Assembly: GCA_964034945.1 (NCBI GenBank)
Contig: OZ035960.1
Span: 18,358,403 to 18,422,402, forward strand
Length of the DNA stretch: 64,000 bases
Source: Chrysopilus asiliformis
Taxonomy: Eukaryota > Arthropoda > Insecta > Diptera > Rhagionidae
Direction of reading: 5' to 3'
A model generated the notes under the pieces. That model was not told the origin of the DNA. It searched no databases and saw nothing but the letters and a program-made list of their open reading frames with translations. Shown one piece after another: positions 23,052 through 34,368 of this stretch. Every line of letters begins with the position of its first letter. Position 1 is the first letter of the stretch. Both the position numbers and the translations under genes were made by a program.

Positions 23052-26000
23052 TTTCTTATAAAAATTGTCGATTTTGACCATTTTTGTAATTGAAATTAAG
23101 CATTCAATTACAGTTTACCATTTTAGGGATTCACTATACCGAGTTTCTACTGTAAATCATAAATATTAATAAAGGACATAGCAGTACAGGCAATTTAAAA
23201 TTCTCCATTCCCTGTCCTTTCAATTTGTCTGGATTTTCAAAACAGGTCTTTTTATACCTCAATCATAATACAACAGAAGGATCACTCCTCCACATTTTTT
23301 TGCCCAACCGAAGTAATTAATTATCTTTTAATTTTCAAGACTTTGAATTGTTTTTTTTTTCTTCAAATAAATACCTCACCAATATGGTAACGCTTTTAAG
23401 TCAATGACCACCCCAAACAAGTGGGCAGATTAGAGAAAATATGATCCAGCTGACAAATAGAACTGATGCCATTGTATTTGGCTTGAATGTATAATGCTTG
23501 GCACCATAAATGTCTACTGGCTGGAAAATAGTCCCACATAGATTTTTTACAACACATCCTTTTTCCATATTTGTTTTGACTTTTTGTCATTTCGGAAAAT
23601 CCTGGTTGCTTTTTACACATCCGAAAGATACTAATTTCTCCACAGGACAAAAAAAAACAAAAACAAATAAATAGTAATAGCGGTGGAAGTGCTATATATG
23701 GAATAAAAACCCAAAACGAATCCGGTTGACTGACTGACTGGCTTCATTAACATAATTTCCAGATATTGGAATGTCATCTGAGCATTTTGGAAGTGTTTAT
23801 TTTGTTTATACGAGAACTGGGGAAAAATTCTGCAAAAACGTTACGGTCTGTAAAGTTTTTGGGGATGAGCTTAACCACCCTTGGACTGCAACTTATTAAG
23901 GAATGTGTTTTTGTTTTGAACTCTCTCTTGAGATTTTCTCTCACACGAGAAATGCGCATGGCATACATTCTCTCTCCGGAATTCACTCTCCGATTAGGGA
24001 AGGACACACAGTCTTAACTTTGTAAAATCTCCCTTTCAATCTGCTTAAGGGCCCTGGCCCTACCGCGACTCCGACTCTGACTCCGGCCGGTTGCCTCTGA
24101 GCCATGATGATGCTTTTCCAGCTGTTCAGCTACCCTTGGTGCCTGTTGTCTGTACTGCACTTGTTTTCTTATGATTAACTTCAAAGGAATACAAAATGAT
24201 CGGAAAATTTCGGGTTTTTCCTTTTGATATCGTTGTATTTGTTGTATATGCATATTGGGATTTTGTGTAAAATTCTCTCGTGCGTCTCTCACTCTCTCTC
24301 TATCTCTCTGTCTGAATTTCGGATGGATGTAAGGAAATACTTACCAACAAATATAAGCATAAGCTCATGGGTACATTAACTGTGTAATTGATGCGTTGGC
24401 GGGGTTGTTTTGCAACAACGGCATATTCACCACACGTTCACAGGGGGAAGTTAGTATAATAGTGGTGGTTGCGGCTAAAATTTTACAACATCGTAGTCTC
24501 ATCGTCAACCGGAGACGGTAGCTGGATGGATATGGATGCTTTGCTTTCGGTTTTTCCTACCGCTGCTGCCAGCCAGGACTATTTTAGGGTTACGATATAT
24601 TCGAAGGTACTTTCTTGTGCTTAGTACTTAGAGTAGACTCGGCGTGACCTGGACGTGTTTTCTATTCTATTATTAATTTAGCTAAAAAACATATTTTTCG
24701 TACTGTTGCAGACCAGTCGGATTTTGACATTACAAACGTTCGCTGTAAAATAAAATATTATACGAATATTGTTGTGCAGTTTGAATAAAATAACAAGTGT
24801 CGGAAAATGTATGAGGAATAAAAATAAATAAATAATAATAATTTTCAAATAGGACTGTTTTAAAGTTGTATCAAAATTGAAAACATGTTTGTCGATTTTT
24901 CGTAAATGTCGGGGTTTTTTTTTATGGTTAATGATAGTGAGTTTGCAACGAGGTAAACCACTCTCCAGATGTTATCCTTGAACTTTTAAGTTGATAAAGT
25001 AGTTTGTTTGTTGTAATTTGATTTGGAGAATATCGTGTCCTCTTGCCGGATATCGACTCAACACATGTGTAGTCTTTTTTTTATAATACTTGTCGTAATA
25101 CTTGAAAGATTAATGTAAAAGGATAATTTTAGCCATATCCTTTGTGACGTTCATCGTGAGTGTAAAGTGTCGTCGTGCTTCGATTTCCGCTTTAAGTTAT
25201 TTTGATTTTTTGTGTTTCCGTTTTGGTGGACGATTGTTATGTATAGACTTTTCCTTTTTGGTTAACCCGATTCTGCTGATACGAATTTCTACTCACCACC
25301 ACTTATATGTAAAAATGTTAATCAATGACTAGTAGTAGTACATGATCACATATGATGATGTTATCCTAGTTAACATATTTATAAAATGCTATTTTACCGT
25401 GTCGAATCCGGTTGATCTGCCAATTTAATGTTTGGTAAAAACAGGAAATTTCCTCATGTATAGGTACTTGTACAATATATTGTTGTTATTTACATATGTA
25501 TAATTGTATGCCAATGATAAATACAAGTACAATGTGTGACACATATGTTCGGTGAATAATATCAAAAGTCGCTAGCACGACATGACGTTGATTGAATTAA
25601 TTGAAAACGTGACATAAACTGAAAATTCAATTTAAACATCATCCGAATGTTATTGTGATTAATGTATATATATAAATGCATAATAATACATATAATAAAA
25701 TGAAAGAAATAAAGTAAATTAGTTTTTTACATCTTGTGTTCATAAATTAGTTCCATATATTATTTTAGTGTGAATTATCTAAAACTACACAACGTTTTTT
25801 TATTACTGAATAGGTGGGATATTATCCTTAAAATTTTTATGTACAATATTTTATTTTGATTTTGTAAATATTCATAAATTCATTTGATTTTATTAATATA
25901 TTAATTTGTAAACAAAATGCTTGTATTTTTTTCAATATATTTACTTCAAAATACCATGACAAATAAATTATTATTTTTTTGTTTTGTTCGATTATAACAA

Positions 26001-26329
26001 AATTCAATGATTGTTTTTTTTTTCCTACTTGCCTAATGTGTATTTTATATCAATTATTTAAGAAGCAATTACCAAACTGAAATTTTGATGAATTCCATAT
26101 TTCCCTCGATATAAAATAATCCAATTTCCTGGTGTAATATTTACGGATGTTTTTGATTACCATCTGTTTGTATGAAGTTCCGCTTTAAGAAAACATGAAC
26201 TGAAGGAAAAGTTTATTTTGATTATCAAATTGAAACTGTCGATAAGTTAAGCTGTTTTTCCCTTCCGATGTTTGTGTATCCTGCCAATAATATCAGAATA
26301 ACCACAGGTATTTAGTGGGTGAATATTCA
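23052..26329. other. unassigned DNA, probable host sequence
   Basis: This is the longest stretch without recurrent repeats. At 24000-24300 a minus-strand open frame (92 residues, RSQSRSRGRARAL-rich tail) lies over a CCGACTCTGACTCC-type repeat and is probably chance. The region 24360-24760 is less A+T-rich. It contains a pyrimidine-rich TTTTTCGTACTGTTGCAG at about 24693-24710 that could be a splice acceptor. No matching coding frame follows, so no exon is called. Confidence 0.4.
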
Positions 26330-27281
26330 TTTTTTACTTTCCTCTGTTATAGGGGGAAAGTGTTGTATTCATGACGGAGACTTACTCGAGAACGTTGGCA
26401 AATAGAAACATTCTGATTAGTACGAAATCCGTTTCAGGAAATATTATGAGATGTCCGTGCATATGTCTGTCGGTCTGCCCGTTTTACGTATTTCAAATAA
26501 CTCGAGAGTCCAATTGAGCTAGCGACTTGAAAGTTGTTGTAAATGAGTTTTACGAAAATGGTAGTTTTCTGTACAATTTGCGAAAAGTAACGTTAGCTAC
26601 TTTTACCTCCAACATAATTTTTTTTTGAAAAGATACAGTTTTCTGAAAACTTTCTCGAAAGCTATGTGATTTTGAGAAAAAATGCATATAATAAAATTTA
26701 AAAAAAATAGAATTTCCTTCATTTTTTCCTCGAACGGTTTTTACGTGTCTTTAACGTTTCTCGAGATATTTGAAAAAAAATTATCTTTTAGATATTTTTC
26801 CGAAACTAAATCTGTGGCCACAAGCAATAACCGATTATGTCGAGTTAAGAACGAAATGAGTTATTATTACTACTGCGTTCTCCATGCTGTAATCTATATA
26901 CACAAAAAAATTGGTTTTCCTATCATTTTTCTAACCAGGAGTTTTGGTCGAAAAACATAATCGCTTATGTCCCAATAATAATGTATTATACATTCAAAAA
27001 AAATTTTGTGATTTTTCAATAATCGCCTATGTGGTTTTTTCCTTAATATTTTATAAAATAAAAGATCATTTAAGTCTACTGTAGCACGGATTTATTGCCC
27101 TTATAAAAGCAATTAATTTAATAAAAATCCGGATCCAGTTATCATTCAAACTTTTCTCAGAAAATGATTTTCATCTTTGAACTCCGATTACTCAAAATCG
27201 CAATTTTCGACATAAGCGGTTATTGCTTGTGGCCACAGAAATATTGCAGCGGAAAGTTTTGTGTTGATCAAAACTGATATT
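26330..27281 (+). mobile_element. F2 dispersed repeat, copy C, interrupted
   Basis: It begins TTTTTTACTTTCCTCTGTTA and GGGGGAAAGTGTTGTATTCA. It ends GCGGAAAGTTTTGTGTTGAT plus CAAAACTGATAT. Its own length is about 520 bp after removing the MITE at 26812-27238. It contains GTCCGTGCATATGTCTGTCG and the GCGACTTGAAAGTTG module. Confidence 0.75.
26812..27238. mobile_element. 427-bp MITE with CTGTGGCCACAAGC ends
   Basis: The inverted termini begin CTGTGGCCACAAGCAATA and match over about 32 bp with one mismatch (continuing CCG[A/C]TTATGTCGA). AAAT flanks both sides (26808-26811, 27239-27242). The insertion site in F2 is intact in copy B, where CGAAACGAAATATTGCAG (reverse strand) holds a single AAAT. 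A degraded relative forms the outer shell of the 38962-41474 complex. It is non-coding. Confidence 0.9.
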
Positions 27282-27439
27282 TTTTGTTTAAAATAGATTC
27301 AATTTTGCTGTCCATAAAATTCGTTTAGGGAAGCTTTCTGATGTGAACAGCACGTGACTTTCTTATTCCAAATTTACGTTCCTTCACAATTACCACCATA
27401 ACCCGACAACAAAATATTAGTTTATACAAAAATGTGATT

Positions 27440-28325
27440 TTTTTATTTTACAAGATCAAAAACATCTCGATAACGGTAAAAAATATCGACGGAAAAAGGC
27501 AAAAATGTGGAGAATTTCAATATCTTTAATGCTTCTTTCAAATAATTTTTTCGAAAAACCGTTAGTTTGCAAGCAATTTGGATAAAATATATTTTTAAAA
27601 TTTTTTTTTTATGAAATTATCTCGATAACGGTAAAAGATAAATTTGTGGCAAATATTCTCTGCAATTCACCTCATACATTGATCTACCTTAAAACCCGTC
27701 AGCATTCGAGAGAATTATAAAAAAAAGATTTTTTTTAAATAACGGTTAAAGATTCGTGCTGTAGTAAAAAAAAAAATGTGGGAAATTTTACTGTCTTCAA
27801 CCCTTGTCACACAAGAGTTGATACTACTGAAAAACGCGTAGTTTTGGAGTAAATAGCAAAAAATATAATTGGGATTTTTAAGAAGCCGCCATTCTAGTTT
27901 CCATCAAAATCCATCAAGAACGGATTTCAATCAAAAATCTCGAGAACCGTTAAAGATTCAATCAAAAATTCTTCCAGTCCAGAATTAAACACGCCTGTAA
28001 AATTTCATGGCTCTAGCTCTATTAGTTTTTGAAAGACATTTTTATAATATCGACTCAGGAATGTTCGGGAAATGTTGTTTAGGCGAAATTAACACGTTGA
28101 CTGCCAGACCAATTTTGCAAAAATGTAAGGGAGATGCCAATACATGTAGACGTATGTAGAATGTACGTATGTCTGAATGTACGTATGTATGCATGTAGAT
28201 TGTAGACCCAGCTATCGAAAATGATAGCCTATATCTTAAAACATTGCTGTGATAGTCAAAAATGATAGCCATGGCAGTCAATGTGTTAACAGGTCAACAT
28301 TTTTTATGAATACAATATTCTTTAT
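27440..28325 (+). mobile_element. F4 dispersed repeat, copy 1
   Basis: It contains repeated CTCGATAACGGTAAA(A/G) phrases, then AAGAAGCCGCCATTCTAG, CTGTAAAATTTCATGGCTCT and GGAATGTTCGGGAAATGTTG. All are collinear with the inverse copy split across 36470-37690 and partly with 40885-41200. A TTAA-flanked MITE (28093-28285) interrupts it. It is non-coding and the ends are uncertain. Confidence 0.65.
28093..28285. mobile_element. piggyBac-type MITE flanked by TTAA
   Basis: The ends CACGTTGACTGCCA and TGGCAGTCAATGTG are inverted repeats with one mismatch. TTAA flanks both sides (28089-28092, 28286-28289). The inverse F4 copy at about 36505-36535 shows the empty site with a single TTAA (36518-36521). 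The interior carries GTACGTATGT-type repeats and GAAAATGATAGCC / CAAAAATGATAGCC direct words. It is 193 bp and non-coding. Confidence 0.85.
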
Positions 28326-28962
28326 ATTATATTACGTAAAAGAAGATAAAACTCACGAAAAATCGTAACGAGAGAGGAAAACGGGGTCGATAATCCCTAA
28401 ATTATCGTGACGTATTTAATGGACAAGTGACTAAAGCTAAATGATCCAAGATATTTTTTTCTACTATTTAATTTAAAGTTAGTGCTGTATTTATTAAAAT
28501 TCTTTCTAGTGCCTGTTTTGCTTGATACTAACAAAATGTGATTTGTACAATAGCACCCGGTTAATTGTAGACTCGAATTTCCAAGAACCAATTTTGACAG
28601 TGTGCTGGTGTTTCCTGAATATCACATGGGTTTATAATTGCCTGGGGCTACTAATTGTATTTACAAAACTACAACATCCATGAAAGAGCCAGAAGGCTTT
28701 ACAGACTTGTCTATTCCCAAAATAATTTTACTCTTTAAGCTTTTGATGAAATACAATTTCCTACAAATAAGTTTATTGACCTTTTTCCTGGGCACTGTTT
28801 CCATAACTGGTAGAATTTTGTTTAATTAGATATTTCTTAGAATTTAATTTTTAGTTCAATACCACTGTTTGCAATGTTTTAAGATATTTTTTTTCACATT
28901 AGGTTCGAGTAATTTTCGTAACAGTTTTACAAATTAAAATTTTTACCAAAAAAAAAAAATAT
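28326..28962. other. unassigned DNA
   Basis: No element or exon is recognised. Confidence 0.35.
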
Positions 28963-29378
28963 AGTTGTGGTCAACACAAAACTTTCTTTTGCAATATTTG
29001 AAATTTCGGAAAAACATAAATTGCTCGAGAACCGTTGGAGATACGTAAAAACCATTAAAGCAAAAAAATGTAGAAAATATTTATTTCCCTTAAATTTTAC
29101 TGCATGTATTTTTTCCCAAAGCATAGTCGAGAAATTTTCAAAAATCTTTCAAGTCGCGTTTCAATCCACAAAAAAATTGCAAGTCGCTAGCTCAAAGCGT
29201 TCTCGTGTTATTTACGATACATACATCAGACAGAACGACAGATAGGTAGATGCACGGACATCTTCATCAATTTTTGCTCAAACGGATTTTGCACTGTTTC
29301 TGTCTAACCCCGTTCTCGAGTCGGTCACCGCCATGAATAATACTTTCCTTATTGGCTACGCAGAGGAAAGTAAAAATT
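28963..29378 (-). mobile_element. F2 dispersed repeat, copy D
   Basis: It begins AGTTGTGGTCAACACAAAAC and ends CAGAGGAAAGTAAAAATTGA. It is uninterrupted at about 415 bp and so is the best indication of F2's native length. GACAGAACGACAGATAGG corresponds to the microsatellite-like segment of other F2 copies. The final 18 bp (AAGGAAAGTAAAAATTGATA-type) are duplicated just downstream at 29391-29408. Confidence 0.75.
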
Positions 29379-29379
29379 G

Positions 29380-30085
29380 ATAAAACTTATAAGGAAAGTA
29401 AAAATTGATAAAACTTTTTTTTCAAAAATAACCAAAGAACGTTTTTGAAAGAAAATTCGTTTTTTATTTGTCTATCGTACCTCTCAGTAGGACAGTCTTG
29501 ATTTTTATACTCTATATGAGGATCATATAGAAGTATATTAAATTTCGTACGCCGTTTGTAAAGAATCAAACCAATCATCGGACACAAAAATGAACAAAAG
29601 ATTGTGATATTCGCATGTGCGTCCGTCTTTCCTCGGTTAGTGCTCACCATAATTTTCGAAAGCATTGATCTAGAGACTTGAAAATTTGTATAGTTGCGTT
29701 TCAATGGCAAGGCTAAGTTCTTGAACGGGCAAAATTGGACCATTGCTTCTCCCCTCCACCATACAAACGAACCAGTTTTTTGCAATTTTTTCGAAAACGG
29801 TGAGTCATATTGAAAAATTTATAAAGGCCAAATGTATTTATAACAGGACTTTACGTAACTCATCCATACATCAAAATTCAATCGGACCACTGCTTGGGGG
29901 AAGCTCCCATACAAATGGAATACTTTTTCTCGAAAAGATGACATGTACTTAGAATATGATTTTACATAATGGTTCCATACATCAAAATCCAATCGGACCA
30001 CTCATTTCCTCCTCTCCTATACAAATGGATTTTTTAAAATAAACATTTTGTCTATCATGTAGAGTATTTGACGGTTGCCCCATGG
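29380..30085 (-). repeat. R3 repeat cluster (diverged F1 relatives), left part
   Basis: It holds an F1-like order on the same strand as the 36.8-kb copy: GAGACTTGAAAATTTGTATA, then AATGGCAAGGCTAAGTTCTT, GGGCAAAATTGGACCATTGC, and repeated CCATACATCAAAATTCAATC. The phrase 'TCATACATAACTC/GGTTCC..CATACATCAAAATCCAATCG' occurs three times, so the region is a tandem or nested cluster. It is interrupted by the hAT element starting at 30086. Confidence 0.6.
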
Positions 30086-30598
30086 CAGAGCTGGGCAAAA
30101 CTCAAATACTCAAGTATCAGTACCAGTATATGGTAATGATACTTTTAACCTCATTCCAGTATCAGTACAAAAAGTACTGGTACCGAGATTTCAGTACCAG
30201 TAAATTTTGTACTGGTATTGCTCTGACTGAGCAGTACAAAAATACCAACATCGGTACTGGTACTGGAAACTCCAGTACCAGTGCTATGTACTTGAAAAAT
30301 ATCAGTACTTTCGCGAAAAATACTTGAAAAAATTCCAGTACTTTTGCAAAAGCACTTGAAAAAATTCCAGTACTTTTACTGCAAAAAGTACTGGTACTGC
30401 AAAAACCAAGACCAGTACAAAAAGTACTGGTATTGCAAAAAACCAGTACAAAAATACAAATATTGTAAAAAAACCAGTACCAGTACTTTTTGTACTTTTT
30501 GTACTGGGACTGGATCCATTCATCTATTACCAGTTCTTCAAGTACTGGTACTGATCGTGTACTGCAGTATCAAATGTACTGAAGTATGCCCAGCTCTG
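30086..30598. mobile_element. hAT-type element built of GTACTGG/CCAGTAC words
   Basis: The termini CAGAGCTGGGCA and TGCCCAGCTCTG are perfect 12-bp inverted repeats. CCCCATGG is duplicated exactly on both sides (30078-30085, 30599-30606). An 8-bp duplication plus CAGAG-type ends is the hAT signature. The 513-bp interior is almost entirely short palindrome-related words (CCAGTAC, GTACTGG, AGTACTTTT) in both orientations. The matching R3 paralogue at 30843-30905 is uninterrupted. The open frames here are word-repeat translations. No transposase is present. Confidence 0.92.
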
Positions 30599-30606
30599 CC
30601 CCATGG

Positions 30607-30910
30607 TAATTGTAGCTTTTTTTATGTTTTTAAAGGTAAAATGTGTTTTGAATATGATTTCACATAACTCATCATACAGATGGAATAATTTTTCCTATTT
30701 TCTCGAAAACCATGAAAAATTCTTAAAGACGAGATGTGTTTAGAGTACGATTTTACATAACCGTTCCATACTACAAGATCCAATCAGATCAATCCTTCCC
30801 CCCCTCCCACACAAATGGATTTTTTTTCATAAAAATTTTGTCTGCCCTCATATAGAGTATTTGACGATTGGCACCAGGCAATTGTAGCTTTTCTTATGCT
30901 TTTTTTTGTG
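30607..30910 (-). repeat. R3 repeat cluster, right part
   Basis: It continues GTAATTGTAGCTTTTTTTATG after the hAT insertion. A further R3 unit follows (CCATACTACAAGATCCAATC, TTGTCTGCCCTCATATAGAG, CAGGCAATTGTAGCTTTTCT) and serves as the empty-site comparison. Confidence 0.6.
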
Positions 30911-32990
30911 ATTTTTTCTTGAAAACTGGAATAATTTCCTACAAAAACTTTCTAAGGAAAACTAGTTTTGGCTCCCGAAATTGATTGTTTTTATTAAAGA
31001 TGGATCGAATAAATGTCAATAGAATTAAAATATTGAACATTGCCAAAGAAAATTGCACATTTTCCTGAATAATCTTCACTTTTGGAATCCAAAAATTGAA
31101 ATGCCTGAAAATCGAATTCGACACAGTGATAAATCAAAAACCTCTTTTAATCCAGCAAAAGCATTATATTATAATTGAAATTGATGTATTTTTGCTATTC
31201 GGAAATTTCCGGTTAAATCAATAAAAACAATCCATTCTGAAAGTTTTGTTATATGTTTCGATCCTAAACGTTAACCTATTTCCCATATTCAGCTGCCACC
31301 CATTTAATGTCCCTTGAAAATTCAAACAATCAAATCAAAGTGTCACATATGCTTCACCGTTACCGCCCAGATAAAATTACGGGGCTGTTTTTCATGTCCA
31401 TTTTATTGTTTGACTTATGTCTCAGATCGGTGGTTAAATCAAAATTTTGAGCCATTTGGTACCTTTAGGCTACTCAGGGGATTTACCTTTAATTTAACGT
31501 CAACATAAATTCGCCGTGTTTGCGTAACATGGACGAGTATCTACTTGTGTAATATAAGCGACGTATCAGGCACAGATAACACATTTACCGAGCTGAAAAA
31601 AAAACAACTTCTATATAGCCGGGGATATCTAAGCAAATACCAGAATTTGCTCAAACTCAGTAAATAAACCTACATATATATAAATATATATTCAAAGTAT
31701 AGTGGATAATTTATATTTTATCCAATTTACTTATATGTATATATAAAGCATAATATTTGTGCCGGTGTCGACACACAAAATTCAGTTGTGTATTATTCGA
31801 CGTAAACAAACCTTTTATGTGGAATGGAGCATAATAGGGAAGGCCGAGGGTGACAGCAATACGGAAAGATGAAAAGCTGAGGGATATCAGAGCATATTCG
31901 TGAGAAATAAATAGTGTGGGTGGACGCAGAAAAAAAAGGTGAAGGGATGATATTATGATATGTTCACAATTCAACGCGATATACTTTTGTCTGGCTGGCA
32001 TGGTGTTATCCTGGCCTCTGTTATCCTGTTCTGGTGTTGCTGATTCGTATTGCCATATATTGCCTCGTACTGGTGTGCGTTTTGCCAAAATGCTCTTTGC
32101 GTAAAAAAGCCATTTAGGGGATGATTGATGTTTTTGAACATTTTGTGTAGCAGCAAAACAAAACATAAAAACAGAGGCGCCATTTGGACACGATTTTTTC
32201 CATACACAAAAACTTTTTTTTTTTCGTTCGTAGATTCGTTTATTCGTCGGTATCCTGTCTTGCCTTTCTATACATTTAAAAAAAAAGACTCGCTTTGCTT
32301 ACCCAATGTATACACGGTAGCCTGAAAGATTTTCCTCTTCAGTTTCCCTGCAAGAAAGCGACCGTTGCTGTTAGGCTCGTGGATGTGGAAACGATGGCAA
32401 GGCACGAGGGTGGTTGATTAAGATATTTATGTGCTAAATTAAGAAATTTTCAAATTTTGATTACCCCTAGAGAAAAGAACATTTACAAATGTTTTGCCCA
32501 AATTGTTGAGCTATATTTACTTCCTCTTTGGACTAAAAAAAGAAGAAAAAAAATATGGCCCTTATGATTTTTTCTTTTGCTTGTTTTTTTTCCTGTGTGG
32601 GAAAATAGATATTATCTTATTTCCTTCACAAGATTTCAAATCGCAGGCTTTTGCGTGAGTTTTTTTCTACAATTACTTAAAGTTTATCCAACGGATCTCA
32701 CAGTAAATTTGACCGGAAAGCCGGAATTTATTAATGTTGCGAAGCGATTAGTAAAAATCCCCAATGTTAGGTAAATAAATATGAAGTAGACTCAAGAAAT
32801 ATTTACCTTTCAAGTGTTTATTTGATTAGTAGATACTAACAAGCCCTTAGAGTATCATTATTCATTATTATTATAATAATTATTAAAGAGAAAGAATTTT
32901 GATTTAATTTTCTAGAAAAAATGCAACCGTTGGGATTAGCTTTTTTCGAAACTTTTAACTTCTGGTTTTAAGGATAAATAAATAAAGATT
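30911..32990. other. unassigned DNA, probable host sequence
   Basis: No recurrent repeat is found. The 151-residue minus-strand open frame over 31711-32166 has no recognisable domain, conserved-looking motif or splice framing and is not called as a gene. Confidence 0.4.
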
Positions 32991-33790
32991 AGTTGTGGTC
33001 AACACAGAACTTTCCTCTGCAATATTTAGTTTGGGAAAAATATGCAAGAATTTTTTTTTTCAAATATCTTGAGAACCGTTAAAGATACGTAAAAACCGTT
33101 AAAGGAAAACATGTAGGAAATTTTATTTTCTTTAAATTTGGTAAAAGGCATTTTTTGTCAAAAACGCATAGTTTCCGAGAAATTTTAAAAAAACTTGATT
33201 TTTTTGAAATATGTTGAGAACCTTTAGAGCAGGCATCATCAGCTAGTGGCTCGGCTGGCTCATCACACAGATTGGCTTTAACAGCGTCGCCACTATAATC
33301 GACCTGTTATTGTGTGCTGTAATGCTTGTGTGTGCGGCTTCGGATCGCCGGAATAAAACGAATCGTGCTTTGAGTGCATTATTAGCAGGACGCATTTCAT
33401 TTTAAATCAGTTCGTGTCAAGCCATTGCCGTGGAAGCTTGTGTTTCATTGAACTGTATTTTAATTTGTATTGGTTATAAATTTTGATTGTAAAGGTAGCG
33501 ATAGTTACTTTGATGGCCCCTGTTTTAGAGATACATAAAAACGGTTACAGCAAAAAATGTGGAAAATTTTATATCCTTTAAATTTGGTGTTATTGATTTT
33601 TTCATAAAAGCGCATAGTTTTCGAGAAATTTTCAAAAAAATTTTATTTTAAAAATAATTGTATGGGAGATACCCGTTATAGGTAACGTTATTTTTCCAAA
33701 AGTTAAAAAAAACTACGATTTTTGTAAAACGCATTTACAAAAAGTTTCAAGTCGCTAGCTCGATGCGTTCATGGGTTATTTAAGATAAGT
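32991..33790 (-). mobile_element. F2 dispersed repeat, copy E, interrupted
   Basis: It begins AGTTGTGGTCAACACAGAAC and TTTCCTCTGCAATATTTAG, matching copies B and D. The text 'GAGAACCGTTAAAGATACGT' is repeated within it. A hAT MITE (33230-33522) splits it, and after that it resumes with ATACATAAAAACGGTTACAG and 'AGTTTCAAGTCGCTAGCTCG'. The far end (CTTTCC..TAAAAA) is missing. Confidence 0.7.
33230..33522. mobile_element. hAT-type MITE
   Basis: The ends CAGGCATCATCA and TGATGGCCCCTG (imperfect inverted repeats, CAGGGGYCATCA type) are flanked by CTTTAGAG (33222-33229) and TTTTAGAG (33523-33530), an 8-bp duplication with one mismatch. Joining the flanks restores the F2 sequence seen in other copies (CCGTTAAAGATACGTAAAAA). 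It is 293 bp and more GC-rich than the host repeat. No transposase is present. Confidence 0.85.
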
Positions 33791-34208
33791 TAAACGGTCC
33801 AAACGACCCACAAACCTCGTTGGACGCCCCCCCCCCTCCCCCTCCTCTCCCGTCCTGTAACTTGAACAACCAGTAAAATGTAACATTTTTTTTGTGCTTT
33901 TCTTTTAGTATGCCTGTGAGGTGGTTCCTTAGATGGCAGTGAGTGTTTTTTTCTGGAAAAAGAATTATATTTGTAGATCTTGCGTCACCAGAATTTGAAA
34001 ATTCGCTCGATTTAAAAAGAATCCTCTCAAATTCTTGAATACTCTCAACTTCATCAAAGGATGTTTTTCCTGGAGTGTTACGGTTTATCCTTAACTGCAC
34101 TTGGACCAAGGAACAATCGGTCCAAGGTACGAGCCTTTCCCCTATGGATTTAAAAACCATTTACACAAACTACCATAACTCCCAAACCGATAAAAATACA
34201 TACCAAAA
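33791..34208. other. unassigned DNA with C-rich run
   Basis: CGCCCCCCCCCCTCCCCCTC and nearby bases (33825-33850) stand out in an A+T-rich setting. No gene is recognised. Confidence 0.4.
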
Positions 34209-34368
34209 ATTGAGGCGTTCAGAGCATGAGTGGTCGAACCCACATGCCGAAATCATGAAATTTTTTGTGTTTGAACCATTTTTTTTCCAGAAATTTTCAG
34301 TCAATAATAGTAAAAAAGTGGAAAAGTTCGAAAAAGTCTTGGACCACTTTTGCTCTCCACACCTCAAT
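34209..34368. mobile_element. GAGGCGTT MITE, copy 2 (diverged, shortened)
   Basis: The left end ATTGAGGCGTTCAGAGCATG, with 'GTGGTCGAACCCACATGCCG', and the right end CCACACCTCAAT match copies 1 and 3. The internal length is reduced to 160 bp. AATT lies at both junctions if the ends are read as GAGG/CCTC. Confidence 0.75.

Noticed and set aside
24014..24292. Minus-strand 92-codon frame with an SRSRGRARA-rich tail
   Set aside because: It overlaps a CCGACTCTGACTCC-type simple repeat, has no recognisable domain and lacks splice framing.
24693..24760. Splice-acceptor-like TTTTTCGTACTGTTGCAG, possible UTR exon
   Set aside because: No donor, coding frame or conserved downstream sequence could be tied to it, so it is mentioned only in the regional entry.
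30082..30667. Open frames rich in YQYKKYWY or STSKFCTG strings
   Set aside because: They derive from the GTACTGG/CCAGTAC word array of a hAT element and not from protein-coding selection.
31711..32166. Minus-strand 151-codon frame
   Set aside because: No recognisable motif, composition looks like random A+T-rich DNA, and a competing frame overlaps it. A chance frame is likelier.
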